From NCBI RefSeq assembly GCF_049723235.1, contig NZ_JBNARB010000027.1:1-22932 (forward strand): 22,932 bases of DNA, written 5' to 3'. Under the pieces are notes generated by a model, which made no database searches, was not told the origin of the DNA, and worked only from the letters and a program-made list of their open reading frames with translations. This document shows positions 21,879 through 22,932 of the stretch, one piece after another. Position numbers and translations under genes: made by a program. The stretch comes from Thermovenabulum sp049723235. Its GTDB lineage: Bacteria > Bacillota > Thermosediminibacteria > Thermosediminibacterales > Thermosediminibacteraceae. The number at the start of each line of letters is the position of its first letter. The stretch's first letter is position 1.

Positions 21879-22511
21879 CTATTTACCGCCCTTTACTGTG
21901 GATTTTATATATAGAAGTGATTTTTTAATACCGGGCACCGAACCCTTTACGAGCATAATATTTCTTTCAGGATCCACCTTAACAATTTCAAGGTTCTGCA
22001 CCGTTACCCTTTCGTGTCCCAAATGCCCCGGCATCCTCTTTCCTTTAAATACCCTTTCGGGATCCGTGGCACCGCCCGAACCGGGCCTCCTGTGGTACAT
22101 TGAACCGTGGGACATGGGTCCCCTGTTGAAATTCCACCTTTTGACACCACCGGCAAATCCTTTACCGATGGATATACCGGTTACATCCACTCTATCGCCG
22201 GGTTTAAAAATATCCACCTTTATTTCGTCGCCTACGTTGTATTTATCCATTTCATCTATTTTTATTTCCCTGAGATATTTTTTTGGTTTCAACTGGTATT
22301 TCTTGAATTGACCCAGCAACGGCTTTGTTAACCTGTTTTCTTTTACATCCACAAAACCTACTTTTAAAGCCTCGTAGCCATCGTTTTCCACCGTTTTCTT
22401 CTGAACCACCACACACGGCCCCGCTTCAATCACGGTTACCGGTATGGCTTCCCCTTTTTCGGTAAAATACTGGGTCATTCCCAATTTTCTTCCGAGTATT
22501 GCCTTTTTCAT
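21879..22511 (-). CDS. rplC: 50S ribosomal protein L3 (uL3)
   Basis: Early assembly protein that binds near the 3' end of 23S rRNA, with a loop near the peptidyl-transferase centre. The 210 residues begin MKKAILGRKLGMTQYFTEKG and contain the signature GKGFAGGVKRWNF and PGHLGHERVTVQN. The ATG follows GGGAGGTGG. It lies 25 bases after rpsJ and 29 before rplD. Confidence 0.98.
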   Translation of the reverse strand: MKKAILGRKLGMTQYFTEKGEAIPVTVIEAGPCVVVQKKTVENDGYEALKVGFVDVKENRLTKPLLGQFKKYQLKPKKYLREIKIDEMDKYNVGDEIKVDIFKPGDRVDVTGISIGKGFAGGVKRWNFNRGPMSHGSMYHRRPGSGGATDPERVFKGKRMPGHLGHERVTVQNLEIVKVDPERNIMLVKGSVPGIKKSLLYIKSTVKGGK

Positions 22512-22536
22512 TCCTTTCCACCTCCCATCTTACGGC

Positions 22537-22845
22537 TTACAGTTTTATTTCAATGTCCACTCCTGCAGGCAGATCCAGTTTCATCAACGCATCCACAGTT
22601 TTATTCGTGGGTTCGTGAATATCTATCAATCTTTTGTGAGTTTTCATCTCAAACTGTTCGCGGGAATCCTTGTATTTATGCGGAGCTCTTAAAATAGTGA
22701 TGAGGCTTCTCTCCGTGGGCAGTGGAATGGGGCCCGATACCTTGGCCCCCGTGCGTTTTGCCGTTTCGACTATCTTCTGGGCTGATTGATCAAGAATCCC
22801 GCTGTCATAGGACTTTAATCGAATTCGTATCTTCTGTCGGGCCAC
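22537..22845 (-). CDS. rpsJ: 30S ribosomal protein S10 / NusE (uS10), GTG start
   Basis: Has two roles: 30S head protein, and NusE, the partner of NusB in transcription antitermination. From the chosen GTG it is 102 residues, the usual length, beginning MARQKIRIRLKSYD. An in-frame ATG six codons upstream (22863) would add MQGGSK, but those codons are the ribosome-binding site itself (AAGGAGGGAGC, 22849-22859), so the ATG is not the start. It follows tuf by 35 bases with no terminator and opens the S10 part. Confidence 0.97.
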   Translation of the reverse strand: MARQKIRIRLKSYDSGILDQSAQKIVETAKRTGAKVSGPIPLPTERSLITILRAPHKYKDSREQFEMKTHKRLIDIHEPTNKTVDALMKLDLPAGVDIEIKL

Positions 22846-22880
22846 TTTGCTCCCTCCTTGCATAAAAGTGAGTACTCTTC

Positions 22881-22932
22881 TTATTCAATGATCTCGGTTA
22901 CTACGCCGGCACCTACCGTCCTGCCACCCTCA
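22881..22932 (-). CDS. tuf: Elongation factor Tu, C-terminal end (cut by window edge)
   Basis: The last 16 residues read EGGRTVGAGVVTEIIE, the near-invariant C terminus of EF-Tu, followed by TAA. The rest lies beyond the right edge. EF-Tu delivers aminoacyl-tRNA to the ribosome as a GTP complex. Its position before rpsJ is standard, after rpsL-rpsG-fusA in most bacteria, although those genes are not visible here. Confidence 0.93.
   Translation of the reverse strand, partial: EGGRTVGAGVVTEIIE

Noticed and set aside
22870..22877. GAGTACTC palindrome between tuf and rpsJ
   Set aside because: It has no loop and no U-tract; too short to call an operator or terminator.

Overview
The window is a housekeeping block from a bacterial chromosome. 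The gene order (tuf, then the S10, spc and alpha ribosomal clusters, then ecfA1-ecfA2-ecfT-truA-rplM-rpsI) matches low-to-moderate G+C Firmicutes. Having rpsD inside the alpha cluster, the zinc-binding 61-residue S14, the strong AAGGAGG Shine-Dalgarno sites, and the AT-rich spacers with Lys/Glu-rich proteins point to the class Clostridia, perhaps a moderate thermophile. That placement is inference. Every supported gene lies on the minus strand, so transcription runs from the right edge to the left edge.

Right to left, the layout is: the last 16 codons of tuf (22881-22932); rpsJ-rplC-rplD-rplW-rplB-rpsS-rplV-rpsC-rplP-rpmC-rpsQ (S10 part, 22845-17828); rplN-rplX-rplE-rpsN-rpsH-rplF-rplR-rpsE-rplO-secY (spc part, 17803-12716) without rpmD; adk-map-KOW protein-infA-rpmJ-rpsM-rpsK-rpsD-rpoA-rplQ (12703-7835); the ECF-transporter energizer ecfA1-ecfA2-ecfT (7779-5311); truA; then rplM-rpsI with their own promoter and a strong terminator. 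I see no terminator between tuf and truA. Many neighbours overlap or sit a few bases apart, so this is probably one long superoperon of ribosome, RNA polymerase, protein export, methionine-trimming and vitamin-uptake genes.

To the left are two separate units. trxB (thioredoxin reductase) ends in its own hairpin. greA-lysS is driven by a promoter that matches the sigma-A consensus exactly and ends in a strong terminator at 303-334. The first ~300 bases hold no convincing gene; near the edge a promoter points left toward an unseen gene.

Several starts needed correction from the longest open frame: rpsJ (GTG at 22845), rpsC (TTG at 19402), infA (10984), adk (12703), ecfA2 (6964) and truA (5298). 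rpmJ (37 residues) is easy to miss because it is so small. No new or exotic system is visible. The points most worth a second look are the clean absence of rpmD, the little-studied KOW-domain gene between map and infA, the promoter architecture around truA/rplM and greA, and the odd ribosome-binding-site spacing of rpoA.
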